Shown here in pieces: positions 20,315-30,934 of a DNA stretch of 64,000 nucleotides; position 1 is the stretch's first letter; every line of letters begins with the position of its first letter. The notes beneath the pieces are model-generated. The model was given only the letters and a program-made list of their open reading frames with translations. It searched no databases and had not been told where the DNA came from. Made by a program: the position numbers and the translations under genes. Source of the stretch: Burkholderiaceae bacterium (lineage in GTDB: Bacteria; Pseudomonadota; Gammaproteobacteria; Burkholderiales; Burkholderiaceae_C); NCBI GenBank assembly GCA_919902775.1, contig CAKKRJ010000001.1, positions 170,364 to 234,363 on the forward strand. The letters run 5' to 3'.

Positions 20315-21412
20315 TCAGGCAGAGGTTTTAAAAGAAAAAGTGTTGCGGCTCGCACACAAACGGGACAGGCGCATGCCAATGTCTTTGGGGGTCAGTATGG
20401 CACTGGCCAGGCCGGCATTGATGGTCGAAGACGGCATGCCGTCCACGATGCAGCTGTCTGGCTCCTGCGCCAGGACGTGCGCATTTTTGCGGGCCACTAG
20501 GTCTTTCGCGCCCAGCATGCCATCGCTGCCCATGCCGGTCATCACGACAGCCACCACCGGGCAGGAGGCGGCAGCAGCTGAGCGGAACAGCACATCGGCA
20601 TTGGGGTGGATGGTCGCTTGCGTATCGGTTTTTTGGTACAGCATCAGTTTGCCGGGAAACGGCTCACGCACCACCACATCGGTGCCGCCCTTGACGATCA
20701 CGACCATGCCGGGCTTGAGCTCCATCTGGTCCGTGCTCTCGACGATGTCGAGGCCGGTTTCGCTGCGCAAATGGGTGGCAAAACCGCTGGTGAACATGGG
20801 GGGCATGTGCTGCGCCACGACCATGGGGCAGGCCAGTCGGCCCATGTTTTTCAACACCATGGGCAAAGTGGCCGGGCCACCTGTGGAGATGCCCAGCACC
20901 ACCAGACCTGCGGACTGCACGCTGGGCACAGTGCGCAGCTTGGCCTGGGTCGTTGGGCCTTGGGTGGGGGCGGCACTGGAAGGGCTGCCGAACTGCCGCA
21001 AGCTGGTCAGGCGGGATTTCTTTTTGGCCCAATAGCGCAGTTTGTCCACCAGGTCGGCACCGATTTGCACGATGTCGAGCTGCACGAAAGAAGACTTTTT
21101 GGCAATGAAGTCGACCGCGCCCAACTCGAGTGCGCGGATGGTGGTGACCGAATTGCGTTCGGTCAGGCTGCTGAGCATGATGATTGGGCAGGGTGTGGCG
21201 GCCATGATCTGGCGCGTCGCTTCCAAGCCATCCATGATGGGCATTTCCACATCCATGGTGATCACGTCAGGGCGCAGTTCACGCGCCATGTCGACGCACA
21301 TTTGACCTGTCTTGGCTTCGCCCACCACTTCGATGTCGGGCTCGCTTTCGACCATTTTGCGGATGGCAATCCGCATGAAGGCCGAGTCGTCAGAAATGAG
21401 GAGTCGGATCAT
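20315..21412 (-). CDS. cheB: Chemotaxis protein-glutamate methylesterase
   Basis: REC MIRLLISDDSAFMRIAIRKMVE; esterase GISTGGPATLP, VVAQHMPPMFTSGFA, MTGMGSDGMLGAKDL. Confidence 0.96.
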   Translation of the reverse strand: MIRLLISDDSAFMRIAIRKMVESEPDIEVVGEAKTGQMCVDMARELRPDVITMDVEMPIMDGLEATRQIMAATPCPIIMLSSLTERNSVTTIRALELGAVDFIAKKSSFVQLDIVQIGADLVDKLRYWAKKKSRLTSLRQFGSPSSAAPTQGPTTQAKLRTVPSVQSAGLVVLGISTGGPATLPMVLKNMGRLACPMVVAQHMPPMFTSGFATHLRSETGLDIVESTDQMELKPGMVVIVKGGTDVVVREPFPGKLMLYQKTDTQATIHPNADVLFRSAAAASCPVVAVVMTGMGSDGMLGAKDLVARKNAHVLAQEPDSCIVDGMPSSTINAGLASAILTPKDIGMRLSRLCASRNTFSFKTSA

Positions 21413-22449
21413 ACGCGGGTGTCATTTCTCACGTACCACGGGCCGCCTTTGCCCAGACGTGATTCAAAATATTCGGGCGCCAGCATCTGGACCGAAGCCC
21501 CCAGCACGAGCACGCCACCGGGCGCCAGGGCTCGCGCGAGCATCTGTTGCACCGTGCGTTTGATCGAGTCTTCGAAATAAATCAGCACGTTGCGGCAAAA
21601 AATCAGATCCATGCCTGTGACGGGAGGGCGGGTGTTCATCAGGTTGAAGCGTTCAAAACGGGTGCATTGGCGAACCCATTCGCGGATCTTGAAGTAATTG
21701 ACCCCGGGCATGGCGTTGGCCGGCGCCATCTTGACGGGTTCGAACATGGTTTTCCAATCGTCGGGCAGGTTGCGAAACGAGCCCATGCCCAGGTCACCAT
21801 ACATGGCAGCGCGCGCAGTGCGCAAGGCCTGGTTGGAGATGTCGGAGCCAAATACGAACAAGCCCCAATTCGATTCGGGCACCAGTTTGCCTTCAAACAT
21901 CCGTGCGTAACCGGCTTTTTGCATGGCACGCAGGGCAGAAAAGGTGAGGTCATAAACCTCTTCACCCGTGGAACTGGCCGCAGACCAGACCTGCAACTGC
22001 TTCTGGTTTTTGCGCAAATTCAGCAGGTGCGGCAGGATCTCGTCGGCGAGCATGCTCATGAGGTCAGGGTCGCGGCAGAAATAGGTTTCGTGCACGGTCA
22101 AGTTTTCGACCAGCGACTGCCATTCAGAGTGCTCGGGAGAGCAACTGTTCATGCTCTCGACCCAGTCCTTCAGGGTGGACATGGGCATGTCTTTGAAAAT
22201 GCGCACCAGTTTGCGCTCAACCAGCGTGCCGGGTTTGATGCCGAAACGGGTTTCCACGCCAGCCATCAACTCGTTGATGAGCTGCAGCAAAGCGCGGGAC
22301 TGGCTGGGCTCGTCCACTTTGTTGAAAGCGGGCATCACCGGTTGGGCGGTGAAGACGGGAGGGGGCGCAGCCGCTGTCACGGCACGTGCGGTGTCCACCG
22401 CAGTGCGCATCTGACTGAGCAGGTCATTGACTTTTTTGTCTTGTTTCAC
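21409..22449 (-). CDS. cheR: Chemotaxis protein methyltransferase
   Basis: ETYFCRDPDLMSML; VWSAASSTGEEVYDL; DLIFCRNVLIYFE. Confidence 0.95.
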   Translation of the reverse strand: MKQDKKVNDLLSQMRTAVDTARAVTAAAPPPVFTAQPVMPAFNKVDEPSQSRALLQLINELMAGVETRFGIKPGTLVERKLVRIFKDMPMSTLKDWVESMNSCSPEHSEWQSLVENLTVHETYFCRDPDLMSMLADEILPHLLNLRKNQKQLQVWSAASSTGEEVYDLTFSALRAMQKAGYARMFEGKLVPESNWGLFVFGSDISNQALRTARAAMYGDLGMGSFRNLPDDWKTMFEPVKMAPANAMPGVNYFKIREWVRQCTRFERFNLMNTRPPVTGMDLIFCRNVLIYFEDSIKRTVQQMLARALAPGGVLVLGASVQMLAPEYFESRLGKGGPWYVRNDTRV

Positions 22450-22456
22450 AGAGGGT

Positions 22457-23860
22457 TTACTTGTTTTGGCGTTGTGCCGCCAAGGTGAGTGGAGCCAAAG
22501 TGATGAGCGAAATCAATTCGCCATCGAGTTTGCCGACTTCGTTGAGGTAGTCGTTTTGTTGGTTTCTGACCGGCGTGATGTTGCGTTCTTCGATGTCGAT
22601 CACGCGCTCGATGCGGTCTACGATCAGCGCCCAAGGTTCATTGTCCACGCGCACGACCACGTACGACGATGTTTCCAGGGGGTGCACGCCGAGCATGCTG
22701 CGCAGGTCGATCACGGGGGCGATTTCGCCCTTGATCTGAATCACACCACTGAGGCTCTTGTCGCCTTCGGGCAGGTCCACACTGGCGGTGTATTCTTCTA
22801 CACGGTCCACCATGGACAGTGGCAAGGCGCAGCGCTCGTTGCCCAATCGGAAGGACAGCATTCGACGCACTGCGCTGAGTGCCAGATGGTTGTTGTGTAG
22901 CATGAACGTGGTTTGCTGGGTCAAAAAGCGCTGGTAGTGGGCAATGGCCTGAGGAGACAGCAAGCCGGTCATCGACAGCAGTCCCGTCATGTGCCCATTG
23001 CGGGTGGTTGCACCACGGAGGTAGCCTTCCAACTGCGCGTCATTGGCGCCAGCCACGGCCTGAACGGCATCGCGGGCATAGCGTTCAATGCCCACGATCG
23101 TGGTCACGCTGACACCCAGTTGCAGGCCTTGCACTTTCACCACCAAAACGAAGCGGGCTGGGGTGGTTTGGGCTCGGCCCAACAAGCCACCCAGCGAAAC
23201 CACCAGCAGGGCTTGGCCACGCAGCTCCATCAGTCCCAACACCTCGGGGCCAGACCCGGGCAATTGGGTCAGCGCAGCGATTTCAACGATTTCCTGCACA
23301 TGGGCCATGTGTAGGGCATAGGTTTCATCGCTGTCTTCAACGGTGACCGTGGCCATGTCCAGGCTGGACTGTGCACTGTCGGCGGCGCGGTTGTCCTGGT
23401 TCGAATCAAAGCCGATCAGTCCGCCGCCGCCTTCAGGCACGCCGATGGGATCCATGTCGCGCATGTCGAGCGACTGTTCATCCAGCAGCAGCACCATGCG
23501 TTCGTTCAGGCTGAATTCTCCACTGATCAGGTTGCGCTTGGCGGGATCCACATAAGGTGTGACCAGCGCGTCGTCCAGAGTGATCTTGTTGTGCACGCGG
23601 TCCACTTGCAGCGCGATGTTCTCATGCCCGGTCATGACGACCAGCAAGTTGCCACGGCTGTCGGCCGAGCGTGCAGGCATGCCCAGACGCAGCGCCAGAT
23701 CGATTTTGAGCAGCACCGTACCGGCCACATTGACCAGGCCTTCCACCTCAGCCGGTGCATAGGGCAGGGGGGTGATGGCCAAGGGCTCCAGCACTTGGCT
23801 CACCGCTGAGGCACGCAGTGCGAAGCGGCTGTCCTGAATGTCAAAAAGTACCAGTTCCAT
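22457..23860 (-). CDS. Protein with three tandem CheW-like domains
   Basis: three CheW cores: PLPYAPAEVEGLVNVAGTVLLKIDLALRLG; QLPGSGPEVLGLMELRGQALLVVSLGGLLG; DLPEGDKSLSGVIQIKGEIAPVIDLRSMLG. Confidence 0.88.
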   Translation of the reverse strand: MELVLFDIQDSRFALRASAVSQVLEPLAITPLPYAPAEVEGLVNVAGTVLLKIDLALRLGMPARSADSRGNLLVVMTGHENIALQVDRVHNKITLDDALVTPYVDPAKRNLISGEFSLNERMVLLLDEQSLDMRDMDPIGVPEGGGGLIGFDSNQDNRAADSAQSSLDMATVTVEDSDETYALHMAHVQEIVEIAALTQLPGSGPEVLGLMELRGQALLVVSLGGLLGRAQTTPARFVLVVKVQGLQLGVSVTTIVGIERYARDAVQAVAGANDAQLEGYLRGATTRNGHMTGLLSMTGLLSPQAIAHYQRFLTQQTTFMLHNNHLALSAVRRMLSFRLGNERCALPLSMVDRVEEYTASVDLPEGDKSLSGVIQIKGEIAPVIDLRSMLGVHPLETSSYVVVRVDNEPWALIVDRIERVIDIEERNITPVRNQQNDYLNEVGKLDGELISLITLAPLTLAAQRQNK

Positions 23861-23879
23861 GGTGTGAGGTCTCGGCGCC

Positions 23880-25385
23880 TTAGGTGCTGAACTTGGTGAT
23901 TTCGCGGCGGGTGGAGTCGGCCACCTTGGACAACTCAATCATGGCGGCGGCCAATTCTTCCGAAGCAGCAGAGTTGCTGCGGGCGATGTGTTCCAGGTTC
24001 TCTACGCTGCCGTTGATTTCCTGGATCATGCGGGTTTGCTCTTCGACCGCTGCCGAAATGCGCTGCAGCATGCCGTCGGTCTGTTCGGAAGACTTGACGA
24101 TCAGTTCCATGTCCGAGCTGACTTCTTTGACCGCGACCACGGCTTGTTTGGCCTGCACGCTGGCTTGCTGGATCAATTGCGTGATTTCCTTGGTGCTGTC
24201 GGCACTGCTGGCCGCCAGTTTGCCCACTTCGTCGGCCACCACCGCAAAACCTTTGCCATGTTCTCCGGCGCGCGCGGCTTCGATGGCGGCATTCAGAGAC
24301 AGCAGGTTGGTTTTGTTGGCGATCTTTTCAATCACGTCGGTGATCTTGTTGATCTTTTCGGAACTCAAGGCAATGCCGTTGACCACATCCACCATCTGCA
24401 CCATTTTGTGCTGACCATCGCGCACGATCTGGGTCGACTCCTGGGCCTGACGGCTGGCGTGTTCGGTGTTGGAGGAGATGTCGCTCACGGCCGCCGCGGT
24501 TTGGCGAATGGCGCTGAGCATGTGGCTGATGAACTGGGTTTGGCTTTGGGCGCCATCGGCCAGTTGACCAATCGCCGTGCTCGATTCATTGGCGGCACCG
24601 GCCACCTGCTGCGCGTTGTCGCCCAGCTGTAGCATGGATTGGGCCAAAGAGGACAGAGACAGGTTGATGTCGTCCTTGAGCTTGCCCAGTGCGCCCTCAC
24701 CTTGGGCCGTGACCCGGTTGCTCAGGTCGCCGCGCGAGACACCGTCCATCACGCGCACCACGTCGCTGATCAGGGTGTCCAGTACCTCGGTGGTGCTGCG
24801 GGCATCGGTCAGGATGTCCAGAAACTCGCCAGACTGACCTTGTGTGGACAGCCGCAGATCGAAGTTGCCTTGCGCCATGCCGCGCATGCTCTGGCTCAAC
24901 ATGTGCACGGTGGTGGCCATGTTTTTTTGCACCAGGGCGATTTGAGTCAGCACCTGGGGAAACAGGCCGCGCAGACCGGTGGGTTGGGGTTGGCGCGAAA
25001 AATCACCGGCGCCCATGCGCGAGACCACGGTCATGGATTCGCGAAACACCGCCTCGATCTGATCGAGCACTTCGTTCACACGCCAAGCGGCATCGACCAG
25101 ACGGCCCTGGGTCGGGATGCCGGTGATGCGTGCTTCCAGCTGGCCACGTGCGGCCTCGCTCAACACATGGGTGATGCGTTGCAGTTGGGCATCTTCCCGG
25201 CGGTAGGCCCGGATGCCCGCAATCAGAAACACGGCGATTGCGCCCAACAAGGCCCACAAGAGCTGGTTGTCCTGGGCTTGCCAGACGGCCACACCGGCGG
25301 CGACCAGGCCCAGTGTGCACGCAAGCCCCAGCAGCAGCAGGGCACTGAAATCAAAGTGCTTGGAGGTCGAGGATGAAGCGCTCAT
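23880..25385 (-). CDS. Methyl-accepting chemotaxis protein without periplasmic sensor domain
   Basis: hydrophobic hairpin near the N-terminus; MCP tip [39 protein letters not shown]. Confidence 0.93.
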   Translation of the reverse strand: MSASSSTSKHFDFSALLLLGLACTLGLVAAGVAVWQAQDNQLLWALLGAIAVFLIAGIRAYRREDAQLQRITHVLSEAARGQLEARITGIPTQGRLVDAAWRVNEVLDQIEAVFRESMTVVSRMGAGDFSRQPQPTGLRGLFPQVLTQIALVQKNMATTVHMLSQSMRGMAQGNFDLRLSTQGQSGEFLDILTDARSTTEVLDTLISDVVRVMDGVSRGDLSNRVTAQGEGALGKLKDDINLSLSSLAQSMLQLGDNAQQVAGAANESSTAIGQLADGAQSQTQFISHMLSAIRQTAAAVSDISSNTEHASRQAQESTQIVRDGQHKMVQMVDVVNGIALSSEKINKITDVIEKIANKTNLLSLNAAIEAARAGEHGKGFAVVADEVGKLAASSADSTKEITQLIQQASVQAKQAVVAVKEVSSDMELIVKSSEQTDGMLQRISAAVEEQTRMIQEINGSVENLEHIARSNSAASEELAAAMIELSKVADSTRREITKFST

Positions 25386-25881
25386 AGCTCACGCCCTTTT
25401 CTTGAAGGAGATTGTGCATGTGGGACAGCGATGCGGCGATGGCATCGCGGCTTCCCGCGTTTTGTTCGATTTGCAGAAGTTCCCGGTACAGCGGTGCGAT
25501 CACGCTGACGGCCTTGGCGTTCGGCTTGCGGCGCACCGAGTAATAGCCCACGACGTGACCTTGCGCATCGCGCGAGGGGGTCACATTGGCCAGCACCCAG
25601 TAGAACGAACCGTCTTTGCAGAGGTTTTTCACATAGGCAAAGATTTCCTGCCCGTTTTCCAGGTGCTGCCACAACAACTTGAAGACGCAGCGGGGCATGT
25701 CGGGGTGCCGGATCAGATTGTGCTGTTTGCCCAGGCACTCTGATTCCGTGAACCCTGAAAATTCAATGAAGATCTGGTTGCCGTAGGTGAGACGGCCTTT
25801 CAGATCGGTCTTGGAGACGATGAAATCATCGTCCCGCATGACCCTTTCATTTTGGCTCGGTTGAATGTGTTGTCGTGCCAT
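25351..25881 (-). CDS. Stand-alone PAS (Aer-like) sensor protein
   Basis: [46 protein letters not shown]...[27 protein letters not shown], typical of the Aer PAS; start trimmed. Confidence 0.9.
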   Translation of the reverse strand: MARQHIQPSQNERVMRDDDFIVSKTDLKGRLTYGNQIFIEFSGFTESECLGKQHNLIRHPDMPRCVFKLLWQHLENGQEIFAYVKNLCKDGSFYWVLANVTPSRDAQGHVVGYYSVRRKPNAKAVSVIAPLYRELLQIEQNAGSRDAIAASLSHMHNLLQEKGVSYERFILDLQAL

Positions 25882-25949
25882 AGCATCCTCTGGTGTTGAT
25901 CGGGCCGCGGTGTGCTGGCTTGGTGACAAGCAAGCCGCGGGGTGGGTTT

Positions 25950-27104
25950 TCAGTTCCGTCCATTGACAAAAAATGTTTCGACTTGGCCTAAACTTTTGAC
26001 TTCAATCGAGCCGCGCGATTCCAGTTGGAAATCATTGCGGATCAAATCGGCGGTGATGGCCGACACGTGGATGCGTCCCGGCGCGCCTGTGGACTCCATG
26101 CGGCTGGCCACGTTCACGGTGTCGCCCCACAGGTCGTAGGTGAACTTGCGCAAGCCAATCACGCCGGCCACGATGGGGCCGCTGTGCACGCCAATGCGCA
26201 TGCGCAGGGCGCCGCCGGTTCGCTCGCGCATTTGTTCGAGTGCACTGCACATCTCTAAAGCGGCATCCATGACGGCATGTGCGTGGTCGTCGCTGGGTTC
26301 GGGCACACCGCCTGCCAGCATGTAGCAGTCGCCAATCGTCTTGATCTTTTCCAGGCCGTGCCTTTCGGTGATCAGGTCAAACCGCGAGAACAGGTCGCCC
26401 AGCACTTCCACCAAGGCGGCGGGCGTCATGGTGCGAGACATGGCTGTGAAGCCCACCATGTCGGCAAACAGCACGCTCACATTGGGGAAAGCGTCGGCAA
26501 TGTGCTCCTCGCCGGCTTTCAGGCGCAGGGCGATCTTGCGCGGCAAGATGTTCAGCAGCAATTGTTCGGTTTTGGCCTGCTCTTGGGACAGCGCTTCGTG
26601 CTGGCGCTTGAGTTGGCGCATGCGCAAGACCTCCTGGTCACGCAGGCGTTTGCGTTCCACAGAGGTTCTCACCCTGGCGCGCAACAGCACCGGGTTGAAT
26701 GGTTTGGAGAGGTAATCTTCTGCACCCAACTCAATGCACCGCACCGCATCGTCCAAGCTGGTGCCGCCGGAAATCACGATCACGGGCGGCCATGGGTGGT
26801 GGGGCGTGTCCCGCAGCACGGCCAAGACTTCCATGCCGTTCATTTCGGGCATTTCCATGTCCAGCAGCATCAAGTCGAAATGCTCGCGGACCAGGATTTC
26901 AATGGCTTCGCGTCCGTGACCTGCCTCGGTGATGTCGGACAAGCCAATTTCCTCCAGCGAGCGGCGCAGGCCCATGCGAAGCAGGCGGCTGTCGTCTACC
27001 AGCAGGACTTTGGCTTTCTGAAAGTCCGAGGAGACGCTCGAGGCGATGTCCAGTTCTGTTGCACTGCTGCTGTCTGCACCATTCGAGGATGTGGGCATGA
27101 GCAT
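25950..27104 (-). CDS. Response regulator fused to class III adenylate cyclase
   Basis: REC VLLVDDSRLLRMGLRRSLEE...LMLLDMEMPEMNG; cyclase VSVLFADMVGFTAMS, EKIKTIGDCYMLAGG, YDLWGDTVNVASRMES. Confidence 0.93.
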   Translation of the reverse strand: MLMPTSSNGADSSSATELDIASSVSSDFQKAKVLLVDDSRLLRMGLRRSLEEIGLSDITEAGHGREAIEILVREHFDLMLLDMEMPEMNGMEVLAVLRDTPHHPWPPVIVISGGTSLDDAVRCIELGAEDYLSKPFNPVLLRARVRTSVERKRLRDQEVLRMRQLKRQHEALSQEQAKTEQLLLNILPRKIALRLKAGEEHIADAFPNVSVLFADMVGFTAMSRTMTPAALVEVLGDLFSRFDLITERHGLEKIKTIGDCYMLAGGVPEPSDDHAHAVMDAALEMCSALEQMRERTGGALRMRIGVHSGPIVAGVIGLRKFTYDLWGDTVNVASRMESTGAPGRIHVSAITADLIRNDFQLESRGSIEVKSLGQVETFFVNGRN

Positions 27105-27114
27105 GGCTGTGGTG

Positions 27115-27489
27115 TCAGCTGACGGCCAGCAATGCGTTCACCTTCTCTAGCAGCTGTGCCGCTGTGAAGGGTTTGGTCAAACTGGAGTTGGCACCCGAAA
27201 GCAAGGCGGAGTCCAGACCAAAACGGGCGCTGACGACGCGGCTGCCCCCTGAGATGGTCAAGATGGGCACGGCCGGGAAGGATTCCCGCAAACGCGAGAC
27301 GAAATCCACACCGTCCATGTTCGGCATCACGATGTCCGAAATGACCAGATCCACATTGTTCACTGCGAACAACTCCAGCGCTTCCACGCCGTCACGTGCT
27401 TCGATGACTTGGAAGTCAGAAAGCTCCAAGATCTCGCGCACACCTTCGCGCAAAAGATCTTCGTCATCAACTAGCAAAATCGTGGTCAT
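27115..27489 (-). CDS. Single-domain response regulator
   Basis: TTILLVDDEDLLREGVREILE...LVISDIVMPNMDGVDF...LTKPF. Confidence 0.92.
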   Translation of the reverse strand: MTTILLVDDEDLLREGVREILELSDFQVIEARDGVEALELFAVNNVDLVISDIVMPNMDGVDFVSRLRESFPAVPILTISGGSRVVSARFGLDSALLSGANSSLTKPFTAAQLLEKVNALLAVS

Positions 27490-27647
27490 TCAAATTTTCT
27501 CCGTGCCGTTCATGATTCTATCAAAAAAATCGCCAATAATTGTCATCTTTGGGCGAAAAAGATAACTTGTTCTGTGTGGCTTGGAATTGTTTTTTGTTTG
27601 AATTTTGATAATTTTGGTGCCTTTCGTATTTTAGAGAACGCAATTGT

Positions 27648-30600
27648 ATGAACCTGTTTCGCGCGTGGACGCCCAAAGTGTGGTTTTGCCTGATCGGGTT
27701 GGGGGTGGCTGGCGTTTTTGTCTTGGGTTGGGTGTTGGTGGCACCGTCAAGCCAGGGCCTGTGGTGGCTGGGTGGGGCGCTGGGCAGTGCCTGGGTGCTG
27801 GCGGCGGCCTGGGCTTGGTGGCGACTTGATCTGGGCCATTTGGGCACGGCGCCTGTGCAATTGGCGCGCGTGACGCTGTTGTTGGCACAAGGGCAGCTCG
27901 AACGGGCGCGCAAGGTGTTGGGCCAGGGCGGTCGGGGCGTTTGGGGCGATCTGACCACGGTGGTCGGCAATTTGCAAAATGCGCAGATCCACCACGAACA
28001 GCGTGCCTGGCGTGACCAAGGACTGGCCTTGATCCATGAAACGGTGCGCCATGACCACACACCGCAAGCCTTGGCAGATCTGGTTTCTCAGACCCTGATC
28101 CGTTTCCTGGGGCTCAGCGCTTGCGGTATCTATGTGCTGGAGCCCGACGCGGCTGCCCAGCGACTGCATGCCGAATGTCGGCTGCGCCGTCAGAGTTCAG
28201 CTCTGGACCAGTCGTTGGCCTTGCCTGAACAGATTGCTTGCAGTTATGCAGGGTTGCAGGCTTTGGCGGCCAGCAAGACCATTTTGCACAACGGGGAGAT
28301 GCCCTCGGCGATTTGGCAAACGCTGCGCCGCCCGGACCAGACCGACACGGTGTTTGTGCCGCTGGTCATCGAGGCGCAGGTGCGGGGCGTGTTGCTCATG
28401 ACCTCGGCGCAGGCCTTGCCCGCCCATCTGGAGGCGCTGATGGAGCCTGTGTCGGTGGCCATTGCCGTGGCGATGCAATCGGCCAGTACGCGTGAGACCT
28501 TGCAGGCCTCCCTGTCGCGGGCCAATGAGTTGACCCGCGAGCTGCAGGATCACCATGAAAAATTGCAAGCCAGCGAGGTCGCGCTCAAAAAGCAAATGAC
28601 CTATGTCAACGACATTTTGGGCAACATGGACAGTGGCCTGGTGGTGGTGGACCGGGCAGGGCGCATTCAGGACTGCAACCCGGCCTTGCTCAAGCTGACC
28701 GGGTTTGACCGTGATTTGCTGATGGGGCAGCCCAGCAGTTTGTTGTTCGAAGAGGACGAGACGCGCCTGCTGTCGATTTTCAAGGGCTATGGGCACATGC
28801 TCACACGGCTGGGCGTGCAAAACCCGGACGCTTACCGTGAGGTTCTGACGGAGAACCTGCTGGGCGCGTCCTTGATCGACAGCAGTGGCCGGATTCTGGA
28901 GGCCAATCACCGCATGGCGCAGTTGCTCGGCTGTGGCATCGATCAGTTGAAAGGCACTTCATTTTGGGCCTTGTTGCAAGATGTGCCGCCCGATGAATTG
29001 CACGATTTGCAGGCCTTGTTGTCCGGCGACGAGAGCTATTACCACTCCGGCTCTGGCCAGTCCATGGGCATGCGCTTTCACGCGGGGCAGACGGTGCACC
29101 GCGTGGAGATCAGCTTGATCAACCACCAGTTGCTGGGCGAGCGGGCGACGCTGGTGCTGGTGCGCGGCGAACGCGACCTGCCTTGGGGTGTGGTCAATTC
29201 GACCATCTTGCAAAAACTCACCCCGGGTGACGAAGAGGCCATGATCGCCAAGCTGCGCAATCGCTCGGGCACGCACATCCCTGTGCGGGTGAGCTCTTCG
29301 TTTTTGGCCGATGCCACCGGCATGCCGCAGCAGACGGTGATCAACTTGCACGACGTCTCCAGCTTGGTGAACAAGAGCGAAGAGATTCGCGCCCAGCACC
29401 AGTTGCTGGAGATGAGCATGGACGCCATGCAAGATGGCGTGTTGCGTCTGGACCGTCATGGGCGCGTGAGCAGTGCCAACCCCATGGCGCTGGATTTGCT
29501 GGGCAGTGACAAGGCCAGCACCGCGTTGCAGCCGGTGCACCAGCTTTTGCCGGGGCAGCAAAAAGGGCATGACCTGGCGTATTGGTTGCCCTTGCAGACG
29601 GCCTGGCTGTTGCGCCGCCTGGTGCAAGACCTGGCCCAGGACCCGTCGTTGGTGCAGTCCTTGCCCATTCCCTTGCTGTATGCCAACCGCATGGGCCGCC
29701 TGCGTTGGGCCACCCCCACCGCTTGTGCTTTGCTGGGTTTGATGGTGCCACCGCAATCGACGTCCGAGCCGCTGTTGCTGGCCGAGCAAACCAGTCGTGA
29801 GCTCTTGGCGTTGCGCGACCAGACCGAGGTGGACGCTGCGGGTCAAGACCCGCTGGTGATTGAAGTGGCCTGGCGTGCGGGCAATGCCCCGGTCATGCGG
29901 CTGCCCACCTTGCTGGTGCCTCAGGCGTCTGTGGGCAATGACGAGATGATGGTGTGGATGATTCCCGATCTGGATGCCTTGTGCGCGTTCATGATTCGGC
30001 GCATGCACAACATTGAGTGGATGGTGTTGCACCGCCAGCAAGAAAGTTTGCTGCCGGTGGTGTTGACCGCTTCGCCCCTGGTGGACCCCTACAACCGCCT
30101 CACGGGTGCGGTGGTGACCATCAAGGACATGCGCGAAATCAAGGAAAAAGAGGCCGAGAATTTGCGCATGGTGCAAAAGGTCGAGCAGTCTCAGCGGCTG
30201 GATGCGCTGGGTCAACTGGCGGCTGGTGTGGCCCACGACTTCAACAACTTGCTGGGGGTGATTCAAAACCACGCCGAACTTGTGGAGATGAAGCTCGGCA
30301 CCGAGACCAAGGCCGCCAAGAACCTGTCGGCCATCCTGCAGGCGACCACCCGGGCGCGTGACATCGTGCTCAAGCTCAATGCCTTGGGCCGGGAGCGCAA
30401 GCGGCTGGAGGAAGACGGCAGCGTGCACGATGAGCAAGACAACCTGGCGCCCTTTGATCTGTTGACGGTGATCGAAGAAACCCAAGGCTTGCTGCACGCC
30501 ACCCTCAAGGGCATCGACATCGTGGTGGACGCTGCGGCTTTGGGCTCCGGGGTCATGGTGCGTGGCCAAAGTGGCACGCTGCAGCAGGTCATTGTCAACT

Positions 30601-30905
30601 TGTGCGTCAACGGCAGCCATGCCATTGGCGACCGGCGTGATGGCTTGATCCGTATCCAGTTGGGACGCCCCGATGCAGCGCATGTCTCCATTGCCGTGTC
30701 TGACAACGGCAGCGGCATCCCACCCGAAATCATGTCGCGTATTTTTGAGCCATTTTTCACCACCAAAGAAGTCGGCAAGGGCACTGGCCTGGGGCTGGCC
30801 ATGGTGCGCAGCATTATCACCCAAATGGGGGGCACGATCGAATGCGTATCACAGCCCGATTTGGGTACCACATTCACCATCGGATTGCCTTGCGTGCAAG
30901 CGTGA
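27648..30905 (+). CDS. GAF/PAS multi-domain sensor histidine kinase
   Basis: HisKA RLDALGQLAAGVAHDFNNLLGVI; HATPase VNLCVNGSHAIGD, GSGIPPEIMSRIFEPFFTTKEVGKGTGLGLAMV; PAS-like repeats. Confidence 0.93.
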   Translation: MNLFRAWTPKVWFCLIGLGVAGVFVLGWVLVAPSSQGLWWLGGALGSAWVLAAAWAWWRLDLGHLGTAPVQLARVTLLLAQGQLERARKVLGQGGRGVWGDLTTVVGNLQNAQIHHEQRAWRDQGLALIHETVRHDHTPQALADLVSQTLIRFLGLSACGIYVLEPDAAAQRLHAECRLRRQSSALDQSLALPEQIACSYAGLQALAASKTILHNGEMPSAIWQTLRRPDQTDTVFVPLVIEAQVRGVLLMTSAQALPAHLEALMEPVSVAIAVAMQSASTRETLQASLSRANELTRELQDHHEKLQASEVALKKQMTYVNDILGNMDSGLVVVDRAGRIQDCNPALLKLTGFDRDLLMGQPSSLLFEEDETRLLSIFKGYGHMLTRLGVQNPDAYREVLTENLLGASLIDSSGRILEANHRMAQLLGCGIDQLKGTSFWALLQDVPPDELHDLQALLSGDESYYHSGSGQSMGMRFHAGQTVHRVEISLINHQLLGERATLVLVRGERDLPWGVVNSTILQKLTPGDEEAMIAKLRNRSGTHIPVRVSSSFLADATGMPQQTVINLHDVSSLVNKSEEIRAQHQLLEMSMDAMQDGVLRLDRHGRVSSANPMALDLLGSDKASTALQPVHQLLPGQQKGHDLAYWLPLQTAWLLRRLVQDLAQDPSLVQSLPIPLLYANRMGRLRWATPTACALLGLMVPPQSTSEPLLLAEQTSRELLALRDQTEVDAAGQDPLVIEVAWRAGNAPVMRLPTLLVPQASVGNDEMMVWMIPDLDALCAFMIRRMHNIEWMVLHRQQESLLPVVLTASPLVDPYNRLTGAVVTIKDMREIKEKEAENLRMVQKVEQSQRLDALGQLAAGVAHDFNNLLGVIQNHAELVEMKLGTETKAAKNLSAILQATTRARDIVLKLNALGRERKRLEEDGSVHDEQDNLAPFDLLTVIEETQGLLHATLKGIDIVVDAAALGSGVMVRGQSGTLQQVIVNLCVNGSHAIGDRRDGLIRIQLGRPDAAHVSIAVSDNGSGIPPEIMSRIFEPFFTTKEVGKGTGLGLAMVRSIITQMGGTIECVSQPDLGTTFTIGLPCVQA

Positions 30906-30934
30906 GTTCCACCACATCTACAGAAACACACACC

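Noticed and set aside
28959-30824. 621-aa minus-strand ORF
   Set aside because: Antisense to the sensor kinase; His/Gln-rich mirror frame with no recognisable domain.
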